From positions 1-56,150 of the forward strand of contig CALWPB010000005.1 in NCBI GenBank assembly GCA_944383315.1: a DNA stretch of 56,150 nucleotides. The letters run 5' to 3'. The DNA comes from an uncultured Clostridia bacterium. Its GTDB lineage: Bacteria; Bacillota; Clostridia; Christensenellales; UBA1242. Below are positions 1-9,173 of the stretch, in pieces. The stretch's first letter is position 1. Every line of letters begins with the position of its first letter. The notes under the pieces were generated by a model that saw only the letters and a program-made list of their open reading frames with translations, did no database searches and had not been told where the DNA came from. A program made the position numbers and the translations under genes.

Positions 1-21
1 GCAACACAATTAGATTATTTG

Positions 22-76
22 CGTGTGCTTGTCTGCTGGAGCGAAGCGACAGCACTTGTATCAAGACAAGCACACG
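22..76. repeat. Inverted repeat at left edge
   Basis: A perfect 13-bp inverted repeat (22-34 with 64-76, CGTGTGCTTGTCT) encloses a second short stem (TGCTG 34-38 with CAGCA 50-54). There is no T-run, so it is not an obvious terminator. It may be an intergenic palindromic repeat; its function is unknown. Confidence 0.6.
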
Positions 77-101
77 TCTAACTGCCAAATTGTTTAATTG
101 T

Positions 102-326
102 TTATTTGATATTTTCATAAGTATATATGATTTCCAAATATTCATTTGTCTTATGATAGTTACATAACTTTTTTAATATTTTTATTAAACCATTTTTTAA
201 TTCTTCCGAAATTGTCTTGTTTTCATTTGAGAGTGCTAAAAGTTTTGTATTGTGATAATGTGATATTATATATTGAGGTAGAAATTTTAAAAACTTTGTT
301 CTTATTTCATTATTTATATCAAAATC
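102..326 (-). pseudogene. Possible gene remnant without a start codon
   Basis: The minus strand has a 74-codon open frame ending in TAA at 102-104. It is entered directly after an in-frame TAA and contains no usable ATG or GTG. The translation looks protein-like, mixing Leu, Ile and Lys with charged and aromatic residues (for example ISEELKNGLIKILKK), rather than low-complexity noise. It lies just downstream of the YwaF-like gene in a stretch with no other gene. It could be the 3' remnant of a decayed gene or a chance AT-rich frame. The family is not recognised. Confidence 0.3.
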
Positions 327-340
327 TTACCCGTGGATTT

Positions 341-1114
341 TTATTCTTTTGTTTCTTTTTGATTTCTTTCTTCAATTTTTACTTGCTCTTTTTTCTTCAA
401 CTTAACTTTTAAATATTTAAACAATTTTACAATCGACCAATCGGTTTTTGGAAGAGTACACATCTCATAAACTTGCAAAATAATCGTATAAAGAAGTAAA
501 AACAAAATTCCAACAACATACCAAGTTAAATTTGTTCCTGAGAGTAAAGGTGCGTTTAGATACATATTATTTGATTGGCCTAAAACAGAATTGCCAAAAA
601 CGGCAAAAACTACCATAAACGATAGCCCTATCAATAAAGATGACCAGTTTTTGAATGTAGGAACAAAATAGCCTGAGATTATGCAAAGCAAAAATTGAAA
701 AAGCATTAGTGTATGATAAAGCAATCCAGTAAAAGGATGAATATTAAAAATATTATCAAAATAAACCAAGAAATCAGGATATATAAAAGTTAATAATCCG
801 CCAATCATTCCAGCAAACATAGCATATTGAAATATTTTTGTGCTAGGTTTAAAAATCAAAATTGTTAAAGGCAAAATAAATCCCATCATACTGCAAAAAG
901 TGTCTGGAATAAAATCTATAAAAGTTCCAGACCTAGATTTTGATACCACAATTCTATATATTATAATCAAAATTAATTCAATTCCCGCAAAAATTTTAAT
1001 TGGCAATACCATTTTATTTTTAGGCACAAATTTTTTTAAAACGATTATTGCTATTGTCATAACAACAATCATTACAACCATATAGATTATATGTTCAATT
1101 CCAAATACTTGCAT
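341..1114 (-). CDS. YwaF-like (TIGR02206-type) integral membrane protein
   Basis: A 257-aa polytopic membrane protein with about seven hydrophobic helices, beginning MQVFGIEHIIYMV. The layout (short N-terminus, 6-7 helices, conserved Phe/His early in helix 1, basic C-terminal tail rich in Lys and Glu) resembles the YwaF/TIGR02206 family, whose function is not established. The start at 1114 is supported by AAAGGAGA eight bases upstream. It is transcribed alone on the minus strand and separated from the next gene by a 440-base gap. The last 25 residues form a highly charged cytoplasmic tail. The family call rests on overall appearance and is moderate; the membrane nature is clear. Confidence 0.7.
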   Translation of the reverse strand: MQVFGIEHIIYMVVMIVVMTIAIIVLKKFVPKNKMVLPIKIFAGIELILIIIYRIVVSKSRSGTFIDFIPDTFCSMMGFILPLTILIFKPSTKIFQYAMFAGMIGGLLTFIYPDFLVYFDNIFNIHPFTGLLYHTLMLFQFLLCIISGYFVPTFKNWSSLLIGLSFMVVFAVFGNSVLGQSNNMYLNAPLLSGTNLTWYVVGILFLLLYTIILQVYEMCTLPKTDWSIVKLFKYLKVKLKKKEQVKIEERNQKETKE

Positions 1115-1216
1115 ATAAAATCTCCTTTAATAAATTTTAACATAAATAAATAAAAAATAAAAACAAATTTATAATTTAAATAAAATTATTTAGTAATAAA
1201 AACAAGATGTGATAAA

Positions 1217-1381
1217 ATGAAAGAATATAAAGAATTAGAAAATAAAAAAGATATACCGGCGCTTAATAGAGAAATAGATAAAGATGAAGAAGATTATGAA
1301 ACTGATGAAGAAATAGAATTGTTAGAAAAATTACTTGCACAAAAGAAAGCAAGGAAAAGAGATAAAGATTTTGAAATGTAA
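1217..1381 (+). CDS. Small acidic/basic hypothetical protein, 54 aa
   Basis: An ATG-to-TAA frame of 54 codons on the plus strand in an otherwise empty gap. The protein is extremely charged: a Glu/Asp-rich first half (EIDKDEEDYETDEEIELL) and a Lys/Arg-rich end (AQKKARKRDKD), probably helical. No good Shine-Dalgarno is visible, only a weak purine stretch. A symmetric hairpin terminator follows at 1460-1489. No family is recognised. It could be a real small protein or a chance frame. Confidence 0.35.
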   Translation: MKEYKELENKKDIPALNREIDKDEEDYETDEEIELLEKLLAQKKARKRDKDFEM

Positions 1382-1459
1382 TAAAAAGTCGAACAGTTTT
1401 TAGTCTATTATTTTTAAAACTAGTCTAAAACAAGAATTTATATTTTTGAAATTAATATA

Positions 1460-1489
1460 AAAGTAACTTACCACTTTTTAAGTTACTTT
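1460..1489. terminator. Bidirectional hairpin terminator
   Basis: AAAGTAACTT (1460-1469) pairs perfectly with AAGTTACTTT (1480-1489) around a 10-base loop and is followed by a T-rich run. It sits between the small plus-strand ORF and the end of the SLOG-type gene on the minus strand, so it can serve both. Confidence 0.6.
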
Positions 1490-1552
1490 ATGTTTTATTT
1501 TGCTAGTTTCAAAACTCATTAATTTTAAATTGCGTTCTTTATTCTATTTTTT

Positions 1553-2224
1553 CTATGGTAAGCGCTTAACATCACAAGGGTTTTCAATCTTTACAGGCCC
1601 TACCCAGCCATTGTCTGCTTTACTTTTTAGCACAGGCGAACCAAAGCCAATACGGTCAAATGCTTTGTTGTGTAGAGGATAAAGTTTTTTAATTAACTCA
1701 ACTACTTGTTGCGCGTTAGTTACGCCCCAAATTTGGTCTCTAAATGTATCATATCTTATTGCTTCGTCAAGTGGCTTACCTGCAAGGCGAGCGCTCCAGC
1801 CATCAACATTCTCGTATGCAATAACTAAACGTCCTAACTTCCAAGCTGCACTAATTTCATTTAATGTACCCGAGCCGCCACCGATTGCAACTACTACTTC
1901 ACTATTCCCTATTATGATATCACGTGCAAGGTCAATACCTGTAGGAATTACAATATCTGCAAAATCGTTTGCTGTATCAAAATCATAAGATGGACAAATT
2001 GCGATTGTATCGCCTTCGCGATATTTATCACTTGCGTGAGCACCTGCACAGGCGGCGCGCATAACTCCGCGTCCCCCGCCAGTAACTACACGACATCCAT
2101 TGTCTACAAGTGTTTTACCTAGGTCAAAAGCAAGGTCCCATTTAGTTTTGCCCATAACAGAGCAATCTTCGGGCTGCGGGCAAGCCGCGTTGCCAACAAC
2201 CGCTACTATAAGTCTTCTGTTCAT
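1553..2224 (-). CDS. SLOG/LOG-like (TIGR00725-type) Rossmann nucleotide-binding protein
   Basis: 223 aa. The fold is recognised from VVGNAACP at the N-terminus, VTGGGRGVM (where LOG proteins have GGGxxGLM) and AIGGGSGTLNEI (equivalent of PGGxGTxxE), the nucleotide-binding and catalytic-type loops of the lysine-decarboxylase-like (LOG/SLOG) superfamily. TIGR00725-like members are usually about 150-180 aa; this one has a longer C-terminus. The start at MNRRL (2224) is preferred because GGAG lies nine bases upstream; an upstream ATG frame to 2272 lacks a ribosome site. The substrate is unknown: possibly a nucleotide-derived signal, or a cytokinin-type phosphoribohydrolase activity, which the sequence cannot decide. 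Confidence 0.75.
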   Translation of the reverse strand: MNRRLIVAVVGNAACPQPEDCSVMGKTKWDLAFDLGKTLVDNGCRVVTGGGRGVMRAACAGAHASDKYREGDTIAICPSYDFDTANDFADIVIPTGIDLARDIIIGNSEVVVAIGGGSGTLNEISAAWKLGRLVIAYENVDGWSARLAGKPLDEAIRYDTFRDQIWGVTNAQQVVELIKKLYPLHNKAFDRIGFGSPVLKSKADNGWVGPVKIENPCDVKRLP

Positions 2225-2310
2225 TTTCTTCATCTCCATTTTTAGTATAGCCGTATTTAAACATTTTATCAAAAAAAATCGAAAAAGTACAGTAAAGCAG
2301 CATAGAAAAT

Positions 2311-2335
2311 TAAAAAAGGCTTGATGCCTTTTTAA
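2311..2335 (-). terminator. Terminator of cysS
   Basis: On the minus strand AAAAAGGC-ATCAA-GCCTTTTTT forms a hairpin with a T-run that overlaps the TAA stop of cysS. Confidence 0.75.
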
Positions 2336-3759
2336 TTTAACTTATATGTTGTGGTGCCGTCCTTGTTATCCATAATTTCTGCACCTAATTCAATAATTTT
2401 TTGTTTCAATTCATCTGCTTTTGCGAAGTCTTTTGCCTTACGGTACTCATTTCTTTCTTGAATTAGTTTTTCAATAATTTCGCGGCGGTCGTCTGTTTTT
2501 TGTTCATTCAAAGTATCAAAACATTTAAAAATCTTGTCTATTTGAGTTAAAAATTCGATGACTTCGCTCCTATTCTGCTCGTTGTAGTCGTGTGCAGAAA
2601 TTATTGTATTTGCTTCTTTGATGAAATCAAAAAGTGCGGCTATTGCGTTTGGTGTATTGAAGTCGTCGTTCATTTCGGCTTCAAATTTCTGCTTAAATTC
2701 GGTTAATATTTGAGTTAATCTCGCGTTATATTCGCCATTTGCGTTATTTTTGAGATTAAATATAAAGTTGTCTATGCGCTCTAACCCTGCGTTGCTGGCA
2801 GTCATCACAGAGTCGCCGTATTTTATTGGACTACGATAATGACCGCTAACAAAAAACCAACGGAGCGCACGCGCACCATAACGGGACATAGCATCTTCAA
2901 TAGTTACATAATTCCCTGCGGACTTACTCATTTTAGAACCGTCTTCGGCAAGGAGCATACCAGTATGTACCCAGTAATTTGCAGGACAATCGTGTCCAAG
3001 CGCCTTGCTTTGCGCAATTTCGTTCTCGTGGTGCGGGAAAGCAAGGTCGCGTCCGCCCCCGTGTATATCGAAACGGTCGCCCAAATATTTTGTGCTCATA
3101 ACAGTACATTCAATATGCCACCCTGGGTAGCCCTCACCCCAAGGGCTATTCCAACGGAGTGCAGACAATGCTTGTGCCTTTTTCCACACAGTAAAGTCAT
3201 AAGGGCTGTGCTTGCCTTCCTTTACTTCAATGCGCGCGCCTGCATTTAGGGCTTGTAAGGTATTGCCACTCAAAATGCCGTAGTCTTTGATTTTGGTAAC
3301 ATCGCAATACACATCACCGTCAAGCACGTATGCGTAGCCCTTGCCTATCATTTGCTGCACTGCTTCAATAATATCAATAATATGCCCCGTTGCACGCGGT
3401 GAAATATTAGGACGCGCACAACGCAAACTATCAAGGTAGTACCACATAGCGCGGATATTAATGTCAATCAATTCCATTGGGTGTACTTTCATTTCATTCG
3501 CTTTAAGTTGAATTTTGTCGTCCCCTTGGTCTGCATCGCCTACGATACTCCCCGCGTCCGTGATATTACGCACATAATACACGCGATAACCCAGATATTC
3601 AAAATATGATTTGATTACGTCGTACGCAACATACGTGCGAGCATGCCCCAAATGCGGCGGCATATATACTGTTACACCGCAGACATACATCTTTACTTCA
3701 TTTGGAGTAACAGGCTTAAACTCGTCCTTTTCTCTCGTTAGTGTGTTGTAAATCTGCAT
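2332..3759 (-). CDS. cysS: Cysteine--tRNA ligase
   Basis: 475 aa, normal length for CysRS. It charges tRNA-Cys with cysteine in the cytoplasm. The class I signature is HLGH (residues 36-39), preceded by the zinc-ligand Cys27 in YVCGVTVY. The other zinc-site residues are visible in WHIECTVM and AFPHHENE, and the KMSKS loop is GSKMSKSAGN. The C-terminal anticodon-binding helical domain (about 350-475) is present. The start is supported by GGGAGAAG, which lies inside the end of the upstream ABC-F gene; the two genes abut without a gap, so they are co-transcribed and probably translationally coupled. A terminator overlaps its stop. Confidence 0.97.
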   Translation of the reverse strand: MQIYNTLTREKDEFKPVTPNEVKMYVCGVTVYMPPHLGHARTYVAYDVIKSYFEYLGYRVYYVRNITDAGSIVGDADQGDDKIQLKANEMKVHPMELIDINIRAMWYYLDSLRCARPNISPRATGHIIDIIEAVQQMIGKGYAYVLDGDVYCDVTKIKDYGILSGNTLQALNAGARIEVKEGKHSPYDFTVWKKAQALSALRWNSPWGEGYPGWHIECTVMSTKYLGDRFDIHGGGRDLAFPHHENEIAQSKALGHDCPANYWVHTGMLLAEDGSKMSKSAGNYVTIEDAMSRYGARALRWFFVSGHYRSPIKYGDSVMTASNAGLERIDNFIFNLKNNANGEYNARLTQILTEFKQKFEAEMNDDFNTPNAIAALFDFIKEANTIISAHDYNEQNRSEVIEFLTQIDKIFKCFDTLNEQKTDDRREIIEKLIQERNEYRKAKDFAKADELKQKIIELGAEIMDNKDGTTTYKLN

Positions 3760-5355
3760 TTACTTCTCCCGATTTTGATATTTTTCCAAATACTCGTCAT
3801 ACGAGCACATACGGTCAATTATTTTGCCGTCTTTTATTTCGATAATTCGGTTTGCTACACTTTGCGCTAACTCGTGGTCGTGGGTACTAAACAGCAGCAC
3901 GCCCTTAAAGTCGTTCATACCTTCGTTTAGTGCTGTAATGCTTTCCAAATCAAGATGGTTGGTCGGCTGGTCAAGAATAAGTACGTTTGCCCCCATAACC
4001 ATAAGGCGCGAAAGCATACAACGCACTTTTTCGCCACCCGAAAGCACTTTAACCTTTTTAAGCCCATCATCGCCACTAAACAGCATACGCCCTAAAAAAC
4101 CACGCAAATATGTACTATCCTTTTCCTTACTGTATTGCGCGAGCCATTCAACTATGTTAAAGTCATTATCAAAGTATGGCGCTGTATCCTTTGGCAAGTC
4201 GCCGCGAATTGTTGTAGTTCCCCAAGACACACTGCCCTGATAATCGGTAATTTCGCCACCGAGAATTCCAAGCAATGCGCTGACAGCCAATTCATTTTCG
4301 CCTAAAATAAGCACTTTGTCATCACGATTGATACGGAATGAAATGTCGTCAAGCAAAGTCTTGCCATCGTGCGTGTATGAAAGTTTATTCACCTCGACAA
4401 TATCTTTGCCAAGTTCACGCTCGTACTTAAAGTTGATGTACGGATACTTTCTATTTGATACAGGCAATTCTTCAATTACGATTTTGTCAAGCATTTTCTT
4501 ACGGCTAGTTGCCTGCTTTGCTAGTGATTTTTTTGCACCAAAACGGCGAATAAATTCTTTTAATTCTTCAATGCGCTCTTCTTTTTTCTTGTTTTGCTGT
4601 TTAATTTGTTGTTGCATCAACTTACTTGCTTCGTACCAGAAATCATAGTTCCCCGGCCATAGAGCAATTTTCCCGTAGTCGATATCAACTGTATATGTGC
4701 AAACAGTGTTTAAGAAATGGCGGTCGTGCGAAACAACAATTACAGTACCTGGATAGTTAATAATAAATTCTTCGAGCCACTCAATACTTTTTGCGTCCAT
4801 ATGGTTGGTAGGCTCATCAAGTAGCAAAATGTCTGGCGTGCCAAAAAGCGCTTGAGCAAGCATAACTTTGACTTTTATAGCACCGTTTTGCTCACTCATA
4901 AGCGAATAGTGGATACTTTCGGGAACACCTAGCCCGTTTAGGAGTTTAGCAGCATCGAGTTCGGCATTCCAGCCGTCCATTTCTGCAAACTCGGCTTCTA
5001 GGTCAGCGGCAAGAATACCATCTTCTTCGCTAAAATCAGGTTTTGCATACAATGCATCCTTTTGCTTCATTATCTCATAAAGGCGCTTGTTCCCCATTAT
5101 GACCGTATCCATAATAGTATATTCATCAAAGGCGAAATGGTCTTGCCTTAACACAGACAAACGCTCTGTTGGTGGAATATCAATACTCCCCTTACTCGCT
5201 TCCAACTCACCGCTAATGAGTTTTAGGAATGTTGATTTGCCTGCACCATTTGCCCCAATTACACCATAACAGTTGCCTGGGGTAAATTTGAGATTAACAT
5301 CTTTAAACAGCGGAGCACCGCCAAAAGACAATTCCAAATCGGTGATTGTAATCAT
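3760..5355 (-). CDS. ABC-F family ATPase (YkpA/YbiT-like) with one degenerate ATP site
   Basis: 531 aa, two ABC domains and no membrane segment, so a soluble ABC-F protein likely acting on the ribosome. NBD1 has a canonical Walker A (GANGAGKST) and Walker B (LLLDEPTNHMD); NBD2 has a canonical signature (LSGGEKVR). These make one intact ATP site. The partner site is degraded in three places: NBD2 Walker A reads GENELAVSA (no Lys), NBD2 Walker B ends LDQPTNHLD (catalytic Glu to Gln), and the NBD1 signature reads QNGAI instead of LSGGE. Helical linker about 240-290. The start has AAGGAGAG upstream. It ends exactly where cysS begins. Drift in NBD2 is, as I recall, also seen in Firmicutes relatives, so part of this may be a subfamily trait. 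Confidence 0.92.
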   Translation of the reverse strand: MITITDLELSFGGAPLFKDVNLKFTPGNCYGVIGANGAGKSTFLKLISGELEASKGSIDIPPTERLSVLRQDHFAFDEYTIMDTVIMGNKRLYEIMKQKDALYAKPDFSEEDGILAADLEAEFAEMDGWNAELDAAKLLNGLGVPESIHYSLMSEQNGAIKVKVMLAQALFGTPDILLLDEPTNHMDAKSIEWLEEFIINYPGTVIVVSHDRHFLNTVCTYTVDIDYGKIALWPGNYDFWYEASKLMQQQIKQQNKKKEERIEELKEFIRRFGAKKSLAKQATSRKKMLDKIVIEELPVSNRKYPYINFKYERELGKDIVEVNKLSYTHDGKTLLDDISFRINRDDKVLILGENELAVSALLGILGGEITDYQGSVSWGTTTIRGDLPKDTAPYFDNDFNIVEWLAQYSKEKDSTYLRGFLGRMLFSGDDGLKKVKVLSGGEKVRCMLSRLMVMGANVLILDQPTNHLDLESITALNEGMNDFKGVLLFSTHDHELAQSVANRIIEIKDGKIIDRMCSYDEYLEKYQNREK

Positions 5356-5455
5356 ACTCTCTCCTTGTGTTTTTAATTTAAGTAAAAAGAGCGCTCAGCT
5401 CAATTATTTAATTTCTATTTTAAAAGTAGATGGGTATTATACAAATATCAAAATG

Positions 5456-7207
5456 CTAATTTTTCTTAATATCTATTTTAATACTAAGTTCCCTCAACTG
5501 CTTTTCGCTTACCGTGCTAGGTGCATTCATAAGCGGGTCGTATGCAGATTTGTTGAGCGGGAATGCGATAACTTCGCGTACGTTTGGTTCGTCTAAGATA
5601 AGCATAATACTGCGGTCGATACCAAGTGCCATACCTGCGTGTGGTGGTGCGCCGTATTGGAACGCGTTGTATAATGCGCCAAACTTTTCAATACAGTCTT
5701 TTTCGCTTAAACCTACAATTTCCATAAGTTTTAACATAGTTGCTGCATCGTGGTTACGCTCGGCACCACTCACCAACTCTACCCCGTTACATACAAGGTC
5801 AAATTGATTTGCAGAAAGCGATAATGCGTTCTCTTTGGTAAGGTGTTCGCAACTCATATTTGGCTTGTTGAATGGATTGTGGCAGAATTGAATTTGGTTT
5901 TCATCGTCAAGTTCGAACATAGGGAAATCTGTTATCCAGCAGAATTCAAACTTGTTGGGGTCGCAAAGATTGAGTTCATCACCAAGTAAATTACGCAAAA
6001 TACCGCTTAATTTTGTAGTTGGTTCAGGCTTACCCGCAAGCATAAAAATGCTAGTGCCTTCGCGTGCGTTTGTCTTGGCAATTAGGTTAGCCTTTTCTTC
6101 GTCAGTTAAGAATTTTGCAATAGGGCTATTAAATTCGTTGTTTGCTTCAACTTTTATCCAAGCAAGACCTTTACTGCCTGCTTCAATCATTTTGTCGGTT
6201 AATCCGTCATAAAAACTACGCGGCTTGCCTGCGATGTCGTGGACAGCGATTGCTTTAACGGTACTATTTTTAAATGCATTAAAACCAGTGTTTGCAAACA
6301 CTTCGGTTACGTTTACCACTTCCAAAGGATTGCGAAGGTCGGGCTTGTCTGTACCATAACGTTCCATACTCTCGCGGAATGGAATACGTCTAAACGGCGC
6401 AGGGCTAACTTCCTTTTTGCCGAATGTCTTAAACAATTCGTAGTACACAATCTCGCCGAGTTCAAACATATCTTCTTGTGTGGCAAAACTCATTTCCATA
6501 TCAAGTTGGTAAAACTCACCTGCGGCACGGTCAGCACGTGCATCTTCATCACGGAAACAAGGAGCGATTTGGAAATATCTATCAAAACCGCCTACCATAA
6601 GCAACTGCTTAAACATTTGTGGAGCCTGTGGCAATGCGTAAAATTTGCCTGGGTGTTGACGTGCAGGTACCAAAAACGCGCGTGCGCCTTCGGGGCTATC
6701 TGCTGTAAGTATTGGGGTGGCGATTTCAACAAACCCCATACTTTCCATTTTGTTACGCATCCAAGAGTTAATGCGGCTACGCAACAAAATATTATTGAAT
6801 ACAGCAGGGTTACGCAAATCAAGATAACGGTACTTTGTACGTACATCCTCACGAATTTTCTTGCTTTCGTCCACTTCAAAAGGTAGCGGTTGAGTTACAG
6901 GACCAAGTAAGTCGACACTATCAGCCACAATTTCAATTTCACCTGTTGCGAGTTTGGGGTTCTCATTGCCTTCACCGCGGTATGTTACCTTACCAGTTAC
7001 ACTGATTACACTTTCACGTGTTACGTGAACAAGTTTGCTATCGTCTTCAACAACAACCTGCACAATACCTGTTTGGTCGCGCAAGTCAATAAATGTAATA
7101 CCACCGTGATCGCGAATGGTGCTGACCCACCCTGCCACCTTTACGGTGTTGCCCTCGAGTGCTCGGGTTACGTCGTTACAATAATGAGAGCGAAAAGTCG
7201 TTTGCAT
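5456..7207 (-). CDS. aspS: Aspartate--tRNA ligase
   Basis: 583 aa, the bacterial-type length including the GAD insertion domain. The N-terminal OB-fold anticodon domain (1-110: GWVSTIRDHGGITFIDLRD) is followed by the class II catalytic core: PEGARAFLVP, motif 2 CFRDEDARADR and motif 3 GMALGIDRSIM. It attaches Asp to tRNA-Asp; whether it also charges tRNA-Asn cannot be read here. No gatCAB was seen in this window. The start follows TAGGAG; a TTGAAA-17-TATAAT promoter lies just upstream. The gene ends in TAG, showing TAG is used as a genuine stop in this genome. Confidence 0.97.
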   Translation of the reverse strand: MQTTFRSHYCNDVTRALEGNTVKVAGWVSTIRDHGGITFIDLRDQTGIVQVVVEDDSKLVHVTRESVISVTGKVTYRGEGNENPKLATGEIEIVADSVDLLGPVTQPLPFEVDESKKIREDVRTKYRYLDLRNPAVFNNILLRSRINSWMRNKMESMGFVEIATPILTADSPEGARAFLVPARQHPGKFYALPQAPQMFKQLLMVGGFDRYFQIAPCFRDEDARADRAAGEFYQLDMEMSFATQEDMFELGEIVYYELFKTFGKKEVSPAPFRRIPFRESMERYGTDKPDLRNPLEVVNVTEVFANTGFNAFKNSTVKAIAVHDIAGKPRSFYDGLTDKMIEAGSKGLAWIKVEANNEFNSPIAKFLTDEEKANLIAKTNAREGTSIFMLAGKPEPTTKLSGILRNLLGDELNLCDPNKFEFCWITDFPMFELDDENQIQFCHNPFNKPNMSCEHLTKENALSLSANQFDLVCNGVELVSGAERNHDAATMLKLMEIVGLSEKDCIEKFGALYNAFQYGAPPHAGMALGIDRSIMLILDEPNVREVIAFPLNKSAYDPLMNAPSTVSEKQLRELSIKIDIKKN

Positions 7208-7239
7208 AATATTTAATCTCCTAAAAAAGTTATCTTTTG

Positions 7240-7268
7240 ATTATATATCAAATTTTGTTAAATTTCAA
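7240..7268 (-). promoter_or_regulatory. Sigma-A-type promoter of aspS
   Basis: On the minus strand, TTGAAA (7268-7263), a 17-base spacer, and TATAAT (7245-7240), 33 bases before the aspS start. Confidence 0.75.
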
Positions 7269-7312
7269 GTGTATTTGCCGCTATTGTTGTAAATTTTAAA
7301 ACAATTGCGGTT

Positions 7313-7358
7313 GAGATTCTTCGTCAACCATCAAGAAGGGAGTGCTCAGAATGACAAG
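7313..7358. repeat. Degenerate intergenic repeat, copy 1
   Basis: GAGATTCTTCG ... CTCAGAATGACAAG, about 46 bases, in the gap after the MFS gene. A related copy (GCGAGATTCTTC ... CTCAGATTGAC) lies at 9345-9393, so the two flank the transporter gene. It resembles common degenerate intergenic palindromic repeats; function unknown. Confidence 0.45.
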
Positions 7359-7404
7359 GAAAAAGTATATAAATATAGGGAGCACCTTCAAAATTTAAAA
7401 TTTT

Positions 7405-7436
7405 AATAAAAAATCTTGCCTATTAAAGACAAGATT
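7405..7436 (-). terminator. Terminator of the MFS gene
   Basis: On the minus strand AATCTTGTC and GGCAAGATT pair around a short loop and are followed by TTTTTTATT, ten bases after the stop of the transporter. Confidence 0.75.
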
Positions 7437-7445
7437 ATGTCGTTT

Positions 7446-9173
7446 TTATTCATTTTCGCCTTTCATTTTAGGCGGGATTCTATGAGTTGGTGATTTATCC
7501 GTTTTCTCGGTTTCTTTTTCCGTATTAATCTTGCGTCCGCGCTTGTTTGGTGTCGTTGAAGGGGCTTTTTCGCTATTTTGCGCAGTCTTTTGCTTAAATT
7601 CAGCGGCTAACTCGTCCGTGTCGCCTGATTGCATAGTACTTGATTTAGTAATCTTTTTGGCGCGCGTAGTACCCGCTTTTGCGTTTGATTTGGTAATTTT
7701 TGTGGTACTATTCAGGTTTTCAATAGTTTGTTTGATGTCCGTTGTTTCAATATTTGATGCAATAGTGTTGCTAGATTGTGTAGTAGTGATATTATTTTCA
7801 ATTTGTGTAGTGGCCGCATTATCTATTGCCACTACTTGTTCCCCACCTTGCGTGTTGTCCTCTACTTTGTGAGTAGGCTTTTTGTAGAATAAGAATACAA
7901 TTAACGCGATTGCGGAAAAAATTGTTGCATACGGGAACAACCAACTATACCCAAGTGCTTTAAAGAAGAAACCAACACAAATAGGTGTCAAACTTTGCGC
8001 CAGCATACTTGCTGCATAGTACCAACCTGTAAGTCTGCCTACGTTCTTTTTGCTAGCCATTTCAACAACCATAGGATAACTATTAACATTCACCCAAGCC
8101 CAACCAATACCTGCAATACCTATTAAGATATACAGTAGCCACGGTATCATAACAAAACTTGCAATAATAAGAGCAACTATCATAAGCCCCAAGCCTAACA
8201 CTATTGTCCATTTTCTGCCAAGCTTGTCCGCAATATATCCGCCTGGGATAAAGCCGATGAGAGAACAAATAGTCATAATAATAACCGCAGTCCCCCACCA
8301 ACTTGTGCCTAATCCTAACTGCTCCGAACTAAACAGAGAACCGAAAGTTTCGATAGCATTAAATGCAAAAAACCATAAAAATATTGATAGCAACAATATA
8401 ACAAGATTGCGCTTGTCTAGGCGAGTAAGTGGCTTATCATCTGCGAGAGATGATTCGGCTTCGGCGAGTTTCTCCCCTTCTTCCATTTCGGGAGCCAATT
8501 CTTTGGCTAGTTTGTTTTCCTTAATTTTAAAAAGCAAAATCACAAGAGCCACAACCATCAGCACTGCAGTAGCAACAAAAGGTATCCAAATAGTGTTTGG
8601 GTCGTAAATAAGATGGTCTGTTGCTTCTTCGGTCTTTGCTGGTACAATTATAGCGAGTGCGCCCGCAAAGATAGCGCCTAAATATCCAACTAAATTAATG
8701 ATTGCATTTGCCTTGCTACGTAATGGCTTTGGTGTAATGTCAGGCATCAAAGACACGGCTGGTGAACGGTAGACATTCATTGCAAGCAAAATTATTGCCA
8801 TCATTACAATCATCCAAATATACTTGTTGTAGATAAACAAAATTGGAATCAATGGAAACACAATAACCGCAACGATTACCCCAGCAATAATAAATGGCAT
8901 ACGCTTACCAAGTCGCGTGTTTGTGCGGTCGGACCATTTCCCAAAAAGTGGCAACATAAAGAGTGCTAATACATTATCCATTGCCATAATTATGCCGACC
9001 AAATACGAATGGTCAGCGGTCGTACCGCCAAAGGTACGCACAAAATAATCACTCAAAAACAGCGGACAATATGTATTGTATACTTGCCATAACATTAAAA
9101 TCGTAAAAAAAGCCATACCGATATAAAATGTTCGCTTGTAGTTAAGTTTTAACGTTGGTTTTTGATTTTCCAT
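7446..9173 (-). CDS. MFS transporter (GPH/SLC45-like) with long hydrophilic C-terminal tail
   Basis: 575 aa. Residues 1-435 hold twelve predicted membrane helices. The loop GKWSDRTNTRLGKRMPF matches the MFS motif between helices 2 and 3 in the glycoside-pentoside-hexuronide/SLC45 type, which move sugars with cations; the substrate is not readable. Residues about 435-575 are a Thr/Lys/Ser/Glu-rich, probably disordered cytoplasmic tail, unusual in length for this family, with mixed basic (KRGRK) and acidic stretches. The start is preceded by AAGGGAAAG. It is monocistronic, with a terminator 10 bases after the stop. There is no sugar-metabolism neighbour to identify the substrate. Confidence 0.85.
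   Translation of the reverse strand: MENQKPTLKLNYKRTFYIGMAFFTILMLWQVYNTYCPLFLSDYFVRTFGGTTADHSYLVGIIMAMDNVLALFMLPLFGKWSDRTNTRLGKRMPFIIAGVIVAVIVFPLIPILFIYNKYIWMIVMMAIILLAMNVYRSPAVSLMPDITPKPLRSKANAIINLVGYLGAIFAGALAIIVPAKTEEATDHLIYDPNTIWIPFVATAVLMVVALVILLFKIKENKLAKELAPEMEEGEKLAEAESSLADDKPLTRLDKRNLVILLLSIFLWFFAFNAIETFGSLFSSEQLGLGTSWWGTAVIIMTICSLIGFIPGGYIADKLGRKWTIVLGLGLMIVALIIASFVMIPWLLYILIGIAGIGWAWVNVNSYPMVVEMASKKNVGRLTGWYYAASMLAQSLTPICVGFFFKALGYSWLFPYATIFSAIALIVFLFYKKPTHKVEDNTQGGEQVVAIDNAATTQIENNITTTQSSNTIASNIETTDIKQTIENLNSTTKITKSNAKAGTTRAKKITKSSTMQSGDTDELAAEFKQKTAQNSEKAPSTTPNKRGRKINTEKETEKTDKSPTHRIPPKMKGENE

Noticed and set aside
6239..6886. 215-aa plus-strand frame across aspS
   Set aside because: Antisense to a full-length, highly conserved AspRS; no ribosome site and no protein-like motifs.
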